Shown here piece by piece: positions 16,309 through 24,489 of a stretch of DNA of 37,044 bases (the stretch's first letter is position 1; the number at the start of each line of letters is the position of its first letter). This stretch comes from CAZDET01 sp964504335 (lineage in GTDB: Bacteria > Bacteroidota > Bacteroidia > Chitinophagales > Saprospiraceae), in assembly GCA_964504335.1 (NCBI GenBank), contig CAZDET010000053.1, positions 1 to 37,044 on the forward strand. Direction: 5' to 3'. A program made the position numbers and the translations under genes. A model generated the notes under the pieces. It saw only the letters and a list, made by a program, of their open reading frames with translations, had not been told where the DNA came from and did no database searches.

Positions 16309-18711
16309 CTAGTCCTGTTCAGAATCGAGCAGTTGAGTAATGAGTCGTTGGAAAAAGGCTTCGCGTTCCGCGGCGGCATCGAAGGTATAATAGTTTCCGA
16401 TCGAGCGTTCCAGCCCGAGCACATCGATTACAAACTGGTAGAGCGCGTTGTTGGCAGATAGCTCGGCCTGCACACTGGCGTTTTGGGCATCCAGCAGCGG
16501 GGTGATGTTGACCCCGCCTTCTGAATACAAATCCTGCACTAGTTCGAAGTTCTCCCGGGCGGCATCCGCCGATTCGCGGCTCAATTCCAGCCGGGCGGAG
16601 GCGACTGCCACGATTTGGACGGCCGAACGCACCTGTAGGGAAAGAATATTCTCCAGATTTTTCCGCTGCGATTCGAGCTGAATGCGCTCCAGTCGTGCCT
16701 GCTCGAGCTGGATGTTGCGTTTATTCCCCTGAAAAATCGGGTACTGTAATCCCAGTGCCAGATTCCACTGCGTGCGGTTGGCGTCACCCGAAAAATTCTC
16801 CAGCAATTCGGGGGGCAAGCCGGTCACTTGCGGCACATCGTACCGGCCGAGCAGGTAATTGTACTGCCCGCTCAGCGCCACCGAAGGCAAATAACGGGCG
16901 CGCGAGCGCAGCCGTACCTGTCGATCCTGAGCGGCGATATTGACGTCTACTTGCTGCAATTCCGGAAGATTTCTCAGCGCTTCCTCCACTAAAAAATCGG
17001 CCACTACTTCGAGCCGTTGGAAGTTATTAATGGCCGCATCTAGCCGCTCGTCTATTAATTGGAGCCTCAGCTGATTGTCGACGATATCTTCCGCTTCGAA
17101 GACCTCGTCGACGGGGCGATTCAGCAACTGATTGACGCGGTAGCGCGCATTATTAAAGGTAGCACGGGCTTCGTAGAGGTCGATGTTGCGCTGGGCCAGT
17201 TCCGATTGCAAACGCAGTACGTCGCTCTGCCCGGAGTATCCCAGTTGTTCCTTCGCCAGGGCAATGTTGAGGTTTTCCCGGGTGACTTCGAGGTTTTGAT
17301 TCTGAATATTCAGCGCTGCTTTGGCTTGCAGTACCTGCAAAAAGGCCTCGGACACTTCCAGAATCACGTCCAGTTGGGTCGCTTTAAATCCCAGTTCCGC
17401 ACTCCGCTGCAGTAGCTTTTGAATGGCCTGGTTGGCAAAGGCGGGTTCGGATACGATCACCTGGGATAAAGTGCCCGCCACCGACCAATTGTACAATCCC
17501 TGCGCACCGAAGGAGCTTTGGGCCTGGGCATCGTTTATTCGGATGAAATTGGAAGAGCCATTCACCTGCGGCAACAAGTCGGCGCCCGCCGCCTGCGCCT
17601 GGGTACGGGCGATAGCCGGGTCGACCTGAGCGATTTTGATGTCCAGGTTCGCCTGGAGCGCTTCCGCCACTGCGGCCTCCAAACTCAGCGTGCGTTCACT
17701 GGGCAATTCGGCAATGTTGAGCAATTGGGCATCCGCCATGAAATCAAAGCTCGGGAAGGCCCCAACCTGTCGGGCACTAGCCATATTGATCAACAATTTT
17801 TGGTTGGAGGTTTCGAAAACCACTGGAAGCTCCGATGCATTCTGGCCGTCCAGGATTTTGTACAAATCTGTGGCAATCCGCCTCGGGATGCGTTGCAGAT
17901 TATCGCTGGCGGCGTAGCCGACCGTTGCACCTAGCGCCAGATAGGGCTCCCCAAATAAAGTGAGGCTGGGAATACGCATTTCATTGAGCGCTGAAAATAG
18001 CCTCGCCATCTCTTCGGGTGCCGGCTCGCCAAACTCGGGGAGTAATAAAGCGGCTTCCAACGTCGTATCCAAATCAGCCAGGGTTGCTTCGGCGGTCGAA
18101 TTATAAGGCACGAATTCAGACTCCGCCCCAATAGACTGGAAATAGGCCTCCAACTGAGTTTGTAAGAAAGGCAGAGTGGCCAGTACACGGGCATCCCCAA
18201 AGACCCCAATTCGGTCGTAGTTTGTCAACTGGTACAGGGCATCAAGGCTAACCTCCGTATCGATAGGCGACACCACGTAGGCAAAATTAGCTACCCCGGA
18301 GGTACCCGTTGGGGTGATCGGAACATTTTGGAGCTTCGTGTCCAGAATGATCGAGGCTACGGAAGGTTTGGGAAAGGACGTCCGCTGAGCCATCAGATTA
18401 GAAGCAAAGGTCCCGACGGCGATAACAATATCTACGGATTCATCCGCATAGGCACGATCCAGATCGGTCTGCAGCGCCTCCAACTCAAAGTCTGCGTAAG
18501 AGATTTGAAAGTCGAAGGTATATTCTACCCCCAGCAATGCCTCCACTTCATCGATGATAGACTGGCCAAAGTCCAGGTAAAAGGAATCCGTCTTCTGAGA
18601 GTAGTCTGATACCAGTTGTACGCGAATGCTTTTACTATCCTGACAAATAGCTAAGCAAGGCAGCCAGATCAAGAATAGGGTGGCCCAATACCAAGTGTTG
18701 TTCAAGTGCAT
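16309..18711 (-). CDS. TolC family outer-membrane channel fused to a substrate-binding-protein-like domain
   Basis: 800 residues from the ATG at 18711, about twice the size of a normal TolC. After a signal peptide (about 1-23) comes a region of about 320 residues that looks like the ABC_sub_bind (TrpX/YcjN-like) periplasmic binding fold, with segments such as VDIVIAVGTFASNLMAQRT and YDRIGVFGDARVLATLPFL. From about residue 365 it is a TolC protein: LSLEAAVAEALQANLDIKIA, two repeats of long helices and beta strands, and the GLQYPIFQGNKR strand. The upstream frame reaches 18801, but this would overlap the preceding gene and precede the signal peptide. The fusion suggests ligand sensing or capture at the channel entrance (inference). 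Confidence 0.85.
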   Translation of the reverse strand: MHLNNTWYWATLFLIWLPCLAICQDSKSIRVQLVSDYSQKTDSFYLDFGQSIIDEVEALLGVEYTFDFQISYADFELEALQTDLDRAYADESVDIVIAVGTFASNLMAQRTSFPKPSVASIILDTKLQNVPITPTGTSGVANFAYVVSPIDTEVSLDALYQLTNYDRIGVFGDARVLATLPFLQTQLEAYFQSIGAESEFVPYNSTAEATLADLDTTLEAALLLPEFGEPAPEEMARLFSALNEMRIPSLTLFGEPYLALGATVGYAASDNLQRIPRRIATDLYKILDGQNASELPVVFETSNQKLLINMASARQVGAFPSFDFMADAQLLNIAELPSERTLSLEAAVAEALQANLDIKIAQVDPAIARTQAQAAGADLLPQVNGSSNFIRINDAQAQSSFGAQGLYNWSVAGTLSQVIVSEPAFANQAIQKLLQRSAELGFKATQLDVILEVSEAFLQVLQAKAALNIQNQNLEVTRENLNIALAKEQLGYSGQSDVLRLQSELAQRNIDLYEARATFNNARYRVNQLLNRPVDEVFEAEDIVDNQLRLQLIDERLDAAINNFQRLEVVADFLVEEALRNLPELQQVDVNIAAQDRQVRLRSRARYLPSVALSGQYNYLLGRYDVPQVTGLPPELLENFSGDANRTQWNLALGLQYPIFQGNKRNIQLEQARLERIQLESQRKNLENILSLQVRSAVQIVAVASARLELSRESADAARENFELVQDLYSEGGVNITPLLDAQNASVQAELSANNALYQFVIDVLGLERSIGNYYTFDAAAEREAFFQRLITQLLDSEQD

Positions 18712-18736
18712 GTGTAGGGATTCAATAGATTTTGTG

Positions 18737-19474
18737 CTACTTCGAAATCCAAGATTGTGCTGCCTCCCGCAAGTCGGTCGAGAAATAGCGCACATCGACA
18801 CCAGGGGTGATCAAATCGCCGATCTGCACCAGCGGCTTCAGCCAATCACCACCAACGACAGCCATCTTCTCCGTTTTGGAGGCGTATTTAAACCCGGTTT
18901 TCAGATCTTCCCAAAATCCACGTGCGGTCATACCCTCCAGCTCTTCTACCTCCAGGAACAACTGCAATTTTTCCTGCCGTTCCAACTGCGATTCGAACAG
19001 GGCATTGATATATTCAGCGTCCGACCGACCTAACTTCCCGTCTACCAGGATACCAATCACGTGGTCGGGCAAATCGGCCAACCGGGTGATGCTGACCGTA
19101 TCCTCGACGGTTGGGAATTCCAGCCAGCCGAGGGCTGCCTCTTTTTCCTCCGGACGGAACATCCGTACATCAATTCCCGGTGTGATGAAGTCGCCGAAGC
19201 CTCCGAGCTGCCGAATCCATTCCATGCTCGTCACCAATGCAAATTTTTCCATCTTGTTGAGCACTTCCATCTTGCCTTTCGCAACCTGGAAAATCGTCCG
19301 TAGCGAATCGAAGCCTTTGAAACTAGGCACCTCAAAGTACAGGCGGACCTTCCCGTGCTGATCGGCCGCGTCATTGATTCGATCGAAAATAGCCTGCACC
19401 CGTTGTTCGGTCAGTTTTTCTTCTATTCGAAAGCCTACCGTGTTGTCAGTAAAACCAGGTTCGTGTATCTCCAT
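18737..19474 (-). CDS. Tandem SpoIIAA/STAS-like protein
   Basis: 245 residues made of two similar halves. Each has a strand, a helix with R/Q-x-D/E spacing, a strand (VRLYFEVPSFKG or LQLFLEVEELEG), a middle helix, a strand (EKFALVTSMEWIRQLGGFGD or EKMAVVGGDWLKPLVQIGD) and the ending FITPGIDVRMF or LITPGVDVRYF. This is the SpoIIAA-like (PF11964-type) STAS fold, normally one domain per protein. No signal peptide is present, so it is cytoplasmic. It is the first gene of the efflux operon, 25 bp before the TolC fusion gene. A direct role in transport is not evident; a regulatory or lipid/nucleotide-binding role is possible. Confidence 0.82.
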   Translation of the reverse strand: MEIHEPGFTDNTVGFRIEEKLTEQRVQAIFDRINDAADQHGKVRLYFEVPSFKGFDSLRTIFQVAKGKMEVLNKMEKFALVTSMEWIRQLGGFGDFITPGIDVRMFRPEEKEAALGWLEFPTVEDTVSITRLADLPDHVIGILVDGKLGRSDAEYINALFESQLERQEKLQLFLEVEELEGMTARGFWEDLKTGFKYASKTEKMAVVGGDWLKPLVQIGDLITPGVDVRYFSTDLREAAQSWISK

Positions 19475-19648
19475 GACTGTTTTTAGGGATTAAGATACGT
19501 TATTGGCAACTTACCCGCTTTTCGAAGGCGATCCTGAGCGCTAAGGTAGACCCGAATGCCAACCAGGCGGTCGACAAATGTTGAAAAATCACCATTGCAC
19601 CAACACCATTGGCGGCACCACTCCAGCCGGGCTCCGCGAAAATTCACA

Positions 19649-21883
19649 CTAGAACCAATATCCTAAATTAAAGAATACCGAGCTCCCTTCATTCGATAAA
19701 CCGTAGGTTAATTCGATCGGCCCCAGCGGGGAGTAATATCCGTAACTCAATCCAAGGCCGTAGTAGTCCGGCTCTTGATCGATCAATGCTTCCGGACCCT
19801 CGTCCAGTGCTGCCGCCTGGGTACTGAGGGTGATGAAATGGTTTTCGAACGGCCGGTAGCGCAGCCACAGTTGGCCCATCAGCAAATCCGTGCCGACGGC
19901 GTCAGCAAATCCGAGCCCGATAAACGGGCGAAAGTTGTTGATGAAATTTTGATAATAACCTCCGAGAAGATAGAAGTAGGGCTGCACGGGATCGTTGATG
20001 AGCAGCCCCGCATTAACGCCCACGCCCAAACTCCAATCCGCACTCAACCGGGCCATTTTCGTCAATTGAAGGTCGAAGTTGTAGCTGATATCGGCATCGC
20101 GGTCTGCGAGAGCGGATTGAGACAGCGGCCGGATGGCCCGCACCTGCATTTCAATGTCGGAACCAATAGTGGGGAAGAAGCGATCGTCGCGGCTATCGTA
20201 ACGATAGAAAAGCGATCCAGAGAAAAAGAACCCGCTTCGATTCGACAGGATCGGCGCATTGACGGCTCCGCTGACCTGGCTGTTGTCCGACTCAAAATAC
20301 TTGATCCCCGCCGCCAGGCCACTGGAGTAATTCTTATTTGTGAAGAGTCGGGCGTACACTTCTGCGTGCCAATCCAGAAAATCAATATCCGTTTTGTCGA
20401 GCGTCAGGTTGGGATTGATCCGGATGGGTTGAGTCAGGTCCACTTCAATATCATTGTAGCGCAAGTAACTGTTCAACCCCCAATCTGGTCCGCGGGGGCG
20501 TTCGATCAGGTAGTGTAAATTGTAGCGCAGATTGTCTCCGGCGATTAAGTCCAGCACGGTGACGGAGTTGGCGGCAAATAGATTGCGAGCCGTCAGATTG
20601 ACCAACACGCTACTATTGTAAATTTGGTCGTAGTGAAAGCCAAACCGCAACTGCCGGTCGTAGCCCGGCCGGAGCTCTGGATCGATAATCAGACTGCGCA
20701 GATCCGACTGATTATCGGAAAACTGGTAGCGGACGAAGTTAAAGCGGTTGGTCGCGTACAGCGCGTCGATGCCCTCGAAAAACTCCTCGGGGCTGAGGTT
20801 GCCCCGCAAGCGCCGGGGAAAGGCTGCCAGAATATTATCCGTCGAATAGGCCGCGTTATTGCGCACGATGACCTCGCCGATGTAGAGAGAATCGATGGTA
20901 ACGGGTAGCGGTGGGCGGGCAGGCCGTTCCGATTGTTGTTGCCGGGCAATAGCCCTCAGAGCCTCCCACTGCTGCCGGGCGGCCCGTTCTCCTCCCGCCA
21001 CCAGAGAATCAACCGCGTCAAAGCTGGTCATGGTATACTCTGTCAGGCTCGGTCGAATCACCAGATCGGCTGATTGCTCCTGCTCTTTGGAGCGCCGTAC
21101 CATCTGAAAGGTACTGATTTGCGTGAGCAGCTCGAAAATGGAGGTGAGCTCTTCTTCCGTGTACAGCCCCTCTTCGACCGTCACCCCAATAACGACGTCC
21201 ATCCCCTTGGCTTTCACTTCTTCTATCGGGAAGTTATTCACCACCCCACCGTCCGTCAGCAGCCGTCCTCCAACCCGGACCGGAGCCAGCAGTCCCGGCA
21301 GAGCGCCGCTGGCGCGCATCGCCAGCGGTAAAAACCCTTCTTCCAGCAGTACCTGTTCTCCCGTTACCACATCCGTACCGACGGCCAGAAAGGGTACGGG
21401 GAGCTGGCTGAAATCATTGATATCATTGACCGCCATCGTCCATCCTGCAAATAAGTCGAACACCGACTGCCCATTCGACAAGGCGGTCGGGATCGACAAC
21501 TGCAAGTCGCGGATGAACAAGGACAGTGCGTACTTCTCGGTGTATTCTTTCTCAAACCAGGACCGATCCTCACGCTCGATTTGGTCGGTCAATTCGGCGA
21601 AAATGTCCGTCGTCTGAAGAATACTATCCATCTGGTCGGGTGTGTAACCCGCTGCATACAGGCCACCCACGATGGCCCCCATGCTGGTACCCCCGATGTA
21701 GTCGATGTGAATACCTGCTTCTTCGATTACGCGTAGGGCGCCTACGTGCGCGTACCCCTTGGCGCCTCCACCGCTTAGTACCACGCCTACTTTGGTGGTG
21801 TCGGCCGGTGTTGCTCCGGCTATGAGGCCGGTCAATAAAAGTGGCACCAGACCTAGAAGGCACTTCCCAGCCAGCCTATTCAT
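19649..21883 (-). CDS. Patatin-like phospholipase with outer-membrane barrel (PlpD-like, type Vd)
   Basis: 744 residues. A signal peptide (1-25) is followed by a patatin domain (about 31-300) with the oxyanion loop GGGAKG (38-43), nucleophile elbow GTSMG (Ser67) and catalytic DGG (Asp211). A POTRA-like segment (about 330-410) and a C-terminal 16-strand Omp85-like barrel (about 420-744), ending in NLGYWF with a terminal aromatic residue, complete the PlpD plan. It should be a phospholipase displayed at or secreted through the outer membrane. The catalytic dyad is intact. It stands alone on this strand. Confidence 0.92.
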   Translation of the reverse strand: MNRLAGKCLLGLVPLLLTGLIAGATPADTTKVGVVLSGGGAKGYAHVGALRVIEEAGIHIDYIGGTSMGAIVGGLYAAGYTPDQMDSILQTTDIFAELTDQIEREDRSWFEKEYTEKYALSLFIRDLQLSIPTALSNGQSVFDLFAGWTMAVNDINDFSQLPVPFLAVGTDVVTGEQVLLEEGFLPLAMRASGALPGLLAPVRVGGRLLTDGGVVNNFPIEEVKAKGMDVVIGVTVEEGLYTEEELTSIFELLTQISTFQMVRRSKEQEQSADLVIRPSLTEYTMTSFDAVDSLVAGGERAARQQWEALRAIARQQQSERPARPPLPVTIDSLYIGEVIVRNNAAYSTDNILAAFPRRLRGNLSPEEFFEGIDALYATNRFNFVRYQFSDNQSDLRSLIIDPELRPGYDRQLRFGFHYDQIYNSSVLVNLTARNLFAANSVTVLDLIAGDNLRYNLHYLIERPRGPDWGLNSYLRYNDIEVDLTQPIRINPNLTLDKTDIDFLDWHAEVYARLFTNKNYSSGLAAGIKYFESDNSQVSGAVNAPILSNRSGFFFSGSLFYRYDSRDDRFFPTIGSDIEMQVRAIRPLSQSALADRDADISYNFDLQLTKMARLSADWSLGVGVNAGLLINDPVQPYFYLLGGYYQNFINNFRPFIGLGFADAVGTDLLMGQLWLRYRPFENHFITLSTQAAALDEGPEALIDQEPDYYGLGLSYGYYSPLGPIELTYGLSNEGSSVFFNLGYWF

Positions 21884-21923
21884 TTGATTCCCGTTTTTGT
21901 GATGTAATGGGCTTCACGTAGGC

Positions 21924-21931
21924 CAAAGGTA
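21924..21931 (-). promoter_or_regulatory. TACCTTTG box (Bacteroidota -7 element) upstream of the patatin gene
   Basis: On the minus strand TACCTTTG matches the TAnnTTTG consensus, about 40 bp before the ATG at 21883. No good TTG is found 19-20 bp further upstream, so the call is tentative. Confidence 0.35.
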
Positions 21932-22025
21932 CGGATCGGCACGCAACGAGGAGTGAAAAAGCAATGCAGCCCGTGGGGTGGCGAAAAATGAAATAACCCG
22001 GAGCCAACATTTTGGAGACCCGATT

Positions 22026-23003
22026 TTACAACAACCCAATTAATCGGAAATCGAGATTCAGCGTTTGATCTACCTGCACTTCTACATCGCTCAAATCGAT
22101 CGTTCCGCCATTGGTAAGCGCTACTTCCACACGTCCCTGATATTCCAGCGATCCATCCTGATTCTCGTCGCGAAATGCAGCAATAATTAACTCATAAGAG
22201 CCTGGAGAAAGAAAGGCCAGGGAAAAAGCCCCGCTGCCGTTCACCTTACTGCTGGTTATGGCTCCGCGGAAGCGCACCTGGCCGCTTCCACTCGGAGTTG
22301 TCTCCCCTTGAGAAAATTCGCCTTTGTTGTAGGCATAGACGACGACCGTATTCGCTGCATTCAGCCCGTCGTAGGCCGCACTTCCCCGGATACCGCTCCC
22401 GGCATTTTCTCCCACAATTCGGAAGGCGCTGACCATTTCTGCCTGACTGACAAAGTCGAAGCGATCCGTTTTGGTAGGATTGTCCTCCAGGCGAATCGAT
22501 TTGCGCAAATCGAGATCGATCACTACCTGCTGGGTGCTTCCCGCGATCACTTCAAAATCGCGTTGCTTGGTTAGAAACAATTCGGACGCCGACAAGTCGT
22601 TCGTGCCCAACGGATGTTTGATGCCCCCCAGGGTACGCACAAAGCACCCGGGGCTATTGCCGGAGGCATCCGCCTCTAGGTCCAGGATCACGTTTAGGGT
22701 CGTGTAGGTGTCCGCCGGCAGGTCGGCCGTGGCCAGTTCCACGGTTCGCCCATCCGTCAGATCACTGATGGCGATCGTCTGCCGGTCGACGCCACTGATA
22801 GCCTGGCCGTCGAGACTAATTCCGGCGACCGTCACGAAGACAGCTTCTACCTCCGGCTCATCAATTGGGGAATCCGTCATCTCGAACCGGATCGTACCCT
22901 GAGCGGGCGGATCGGTATTATCCCCCGAACAGGCTCCGATAACCAGTAGCGTAATTCCTAATAACAGCGCATTGCCGCGTCGGACGGCCATGTTGATATG
23001 CAT
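22026..23003 (-). CDS. DUF4382 domain lipoprotein
   Basis: 325 residues. The signal has a lipobox-like end (LLVIGAC, Cys25), followed by the short acidic/proline linker SGDNTDPPAQG. The mature N-terminal half (about 35-195), starting TIRFEMTDSPIDEPEVEAVFVTV, is the DUF4382 domain found in many Bacteroidota surface lipoproteins. The C-terminal half (about 200-320) looks like a second beta-sandwich of the carboxypeptidase-regulatory type (GAFSLAFLSPGSYELIIAAF). An alternative ATG lies four codons downstream. Function is unknown; it is probably exposed on the outer membrane. The terminus is open on both sides by gaps. Confidence 0.85.
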   Translation of the reverse strand: MHINMAVRRGNALLLGITLLVIGACSGDNTDPPAQGTIRFEMTDSPIDEPEVEAVFVTVAGISLDGQAISGVDRQTIAISDLTDGRTVELATADLPADTYTTLNVILDLEADASGNSPGCFVRTLGGIKHPLGTNDLSASELFLTKQRDFEVIAGSTQQVVIDLDLRKSIRLEDNPTKTDRFDFVSQAEMVSAFRIVGENAGSGIRGSAAYDGLNAANTVVVYAYNKGEFSQGETTPSGSGQVRFRGAITSSKVNGSGAFSLAFLSPGSYELIIAAFRDENQDGSLEYQGRVEVALTNGGTIDLSDVEVQVDQTLNLDFRLIGLL

Positions 23004-23138
23004 AGTGGTTGCTTTTATCCTCCTTCACAATTCAATAATAATCAATTGGAGGTAAAGCAGGCGCAAAAAGTCCACCATCTGTAGAATGCAATACAGATGC
23101 GTCCATCCAGGTGCAAACCGACCGGGCATCAATAGAAG

Positions 23139-23164
23139 GAAGCCCCGACAGGTGCCGGGGCTTC
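23139..23164. terminator. Strong hairpin, terminator-like
   Basis: Arms GAAGCCCCG (23139-23147) and CGGGGCTTC (23156-23164), loop of 8 nt. The following bases (GAGGATTTGTGTTTATTTG) are only moderately T-rich. No gene is known to end just before it on either strand, so it may end an unseen small RNA or act as an mRNA structure. Confidence 0.45.
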
Positions 23165-23557
23165 GAGGATTTGTGTTTATTTGCCAAACGCGTGTAGGCC
23201 AGTCAGTATATACTACTTCATGGGGGCGCGTTCTTCCTTGAAATGGACCATCAGGGATGGAGTTCGATTGGCCCGCAAATCGGAGGACGCCGCTAGTCAA
23301 CGGAGATTAAGCACCGATTTATTCGTACACCAAAGTGTCTACAACAGAAAAGGGAATGTGTGTGAAGCGGGATTAAAATGCTTGTGGGAAAGCCATCAAA
23401 AAAGGGAGCTGGCCCGGTATTCGATCCAGGCTTCTTCATAACGAACATCCGTCGGGTCTATTATTATTCAATCGCATCTGTGCCGGTGTCCTTTTTCCGG
23501 CTGCCCGCTGAATAATTCAACTATCACCTGGAAAACAAGGTATTACCTCTCTATCTT

Positions 23558-23589
23558 GAATATTGTTAAAATCGAATATTAACTAAATC
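23558..23589. repeat. Two tandem 16-bp repeats before the sigma-factor gene
   Basis: GAATATTGTTAAAATC (23558-23573) is followed directly by GAATATTAACTAAATC (23574-23589), identical at 12 of 16 positions. It lies about 70 bp before the ATG at 23660 and may be a control site. Confidence 0.4.
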
Positions 23590-23659
23590 AGGGGCAGCAC
23601 ACTACCGATTCGGTAACCTTTCCATTGGGTGCGTTACTACTATATAAACTGTCGGAAGC

Positions 23660-24214
23660 ATGTTAAGCACCGCACAAAAAACGGAGTTCCTGCAGTGGTA
23701 CGAACCGCTGCACGAACGCTTCAGCCGCTACTGCAGCAGTCGGGCTGCCGGCCTGTTGGCCCCGGAGGATCTGGTGCAGGAGGCCGTATTGGCCGCCCTG
23801 GAAAGCTGGGACCGGCTGCGCCGAAAGGATCGACTTCTTTCTTACATGATCGGTATTGTTAATAATATCATCCGCAATCAGCGCCGCCGCCAGAAATTCA
23901 GTGGCCGCTGGGACGACCAACAGCTAAACTATCTGGAAAGCAAGCTCGGCGACCGTCCGGAGGTCATTCTCGACGTGCACTACCTGCTCAAGGCCGTAGA
24001 GGAACTCCCCGCCGCACAACGCGAAGCCCTGCTCCTTTTCGAAGTGAGCGGATTCAGCATCCGGGAAATCGCGGGCGTCCAACGCGTATCGGAGGGGGCC
24101 GTCAAAACCCGCCTGAGCCGGGCCCGCAAAACGCTCCGCGAGCTACTCGAAGAAGACGGCCGCCCGCTCAGTCTCGGAGAGCGATTGCGCATATATGCCT
24201 CTATCTTACTTTAA
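23660..24214 (+). CDS. ECF-type RNA polymerase sigma factor
   Basis: 184 residues. Region 2 (about 15-80) contains APEDLVQEAVLAALESWDRL and the -10 recognition segment SYMIGIVNNIIRNQRRRQK. Region 4 (about 105-160) contains LPAAQREALLLFEVSGFSIREIA and the helix-turn-helix VSEGAVKTRLSRARKTLRE. Such factors direct transcription of stress or envelope genes. The 46-codon gene 13 bp downstream may encode an anti-sigma-like partner. No large membrane anti-sigma factor is next to it. Confidence 0.93.
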   Translation: MLSTAQKTEFLQWYEPLHERFSRYCSSRAAGLLAPEDLVQEAVLAALESWDRLRRKDRLLSYMIGIVNNIIRNQRRRQKFSGRWDDQQLNYLESKLGDRPEVILDVHYLLKAVEELPAAQREALLLFEVSGFSIREIAGVQRVSEGAVKTRLSRARKTLRELLEEDGRPLSLGERLRIYASILL

Positions 24215-24227
24215 TGGCGATTAGGAA

Positions 24228-24368
24228 ATGGCGAATAGATCTTTTCAACATCTGCGAAACCTCCCCCCGGACGTACCGATCGAGCAGGTGCGCGAATGGG
24301 TGCGCACAGCCCGGTCGAATGGGCGCTTTCGCCGCTGGGTGAGCGTCTGGTTGGGGCGAGTGGTGTAG
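24228..24368 (+). CDS. Tiny anti-sigma-like protein downstream of the sigma factor
   Basis: 46 residues in the +3 frame relative to the sigma gene. The word LPPDVPIEQVREWVRTA resembles the N-terminal pattern 'LP-x-(D/E)-V-x-x-E-Q-V-x-x-W' seen in short proteins or anti-sigma-like proteins encoded after ECF sigma factors in Bacteroidota. The rest is basic, with no membrane segment. Translation would start at an ATG 13 bp after the sigma stop. The ATG lies in a GGCGAAT word shared with another intergenic region, so the start is not certain. It could be a truncated remnant. Confidence 0.5.
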   Translation: MANRSFQHLRNLPPDVPIEQVREWVRTARSNGRFRRWVSVWLGRVV

Positions 24369-24405
24369 TACTTTTTTAGTCGGTTAGTTCTTTAGAACTA
24401 GTCTT
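24369..24405. repeat. Post-stop TACTTTTTTAGTCGGTTAGT words
   Basis: Directly after the stop at 24368 the text TACTTTTTTAGTCGGTTAGT resembles, on the same gene-sense strand, the text after the stops at 1752 and 7609. Confidence 0.4.
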
Positions 24406-24436
24406 ACCAGACCCTTTTTCTGGCAATACCAATGAT

Positions 24437-24453
24437 TAAATGCCTGGCATTTA
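24437..24453. promoter_or_regulatory. Perfect 17-bp palindrome upstream of clpP
   Basis: TAAATGCC, a central T, then GGCATTTA: both arms match without error. The centre lies 45 bp before the clpP ATG, a normal place for an operator or promoter-proximal site. The regulator is not identifiable. Confidence 0.45.
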
Positions 24454-24489
24454 CAGCCACTTCTATTTTCATAACCAATCAATTATCTA

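Larger units (their letters stand above)
23004..23659. other. Long gap with one strong hairpin and a tandem 16-bp repeat
   Basis: No credible gene is seen over 656 bp; the short frames (about 86 and 91 codons) have no family resemblance. It holds a 9-bp perfect hairpin at 23139-23164 and, closer to the sigma-factor gene, a 2x16-bp tandem repeat at 23558-23589. The rest shows nothing I can assign. Confidence 0.5.

Noticed and set aside
18712..18801. Upstream extension of the TolC fusion protein
   Set aside because: It overlaps the preceding gene and would precede the signal peptide.
19775..20518. 247-codon frame antisense to the patatin/barrel gene
   Set aside because: Antisense shadow; no recognisable domain, and the opposite gene is clearly real.
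23025..23441. Frames of 86 and 91 codons in the gap before the sigma factor
   Set aside because: No family pattern or plausible start signals; they overlap on opposite strands across the hairpin.
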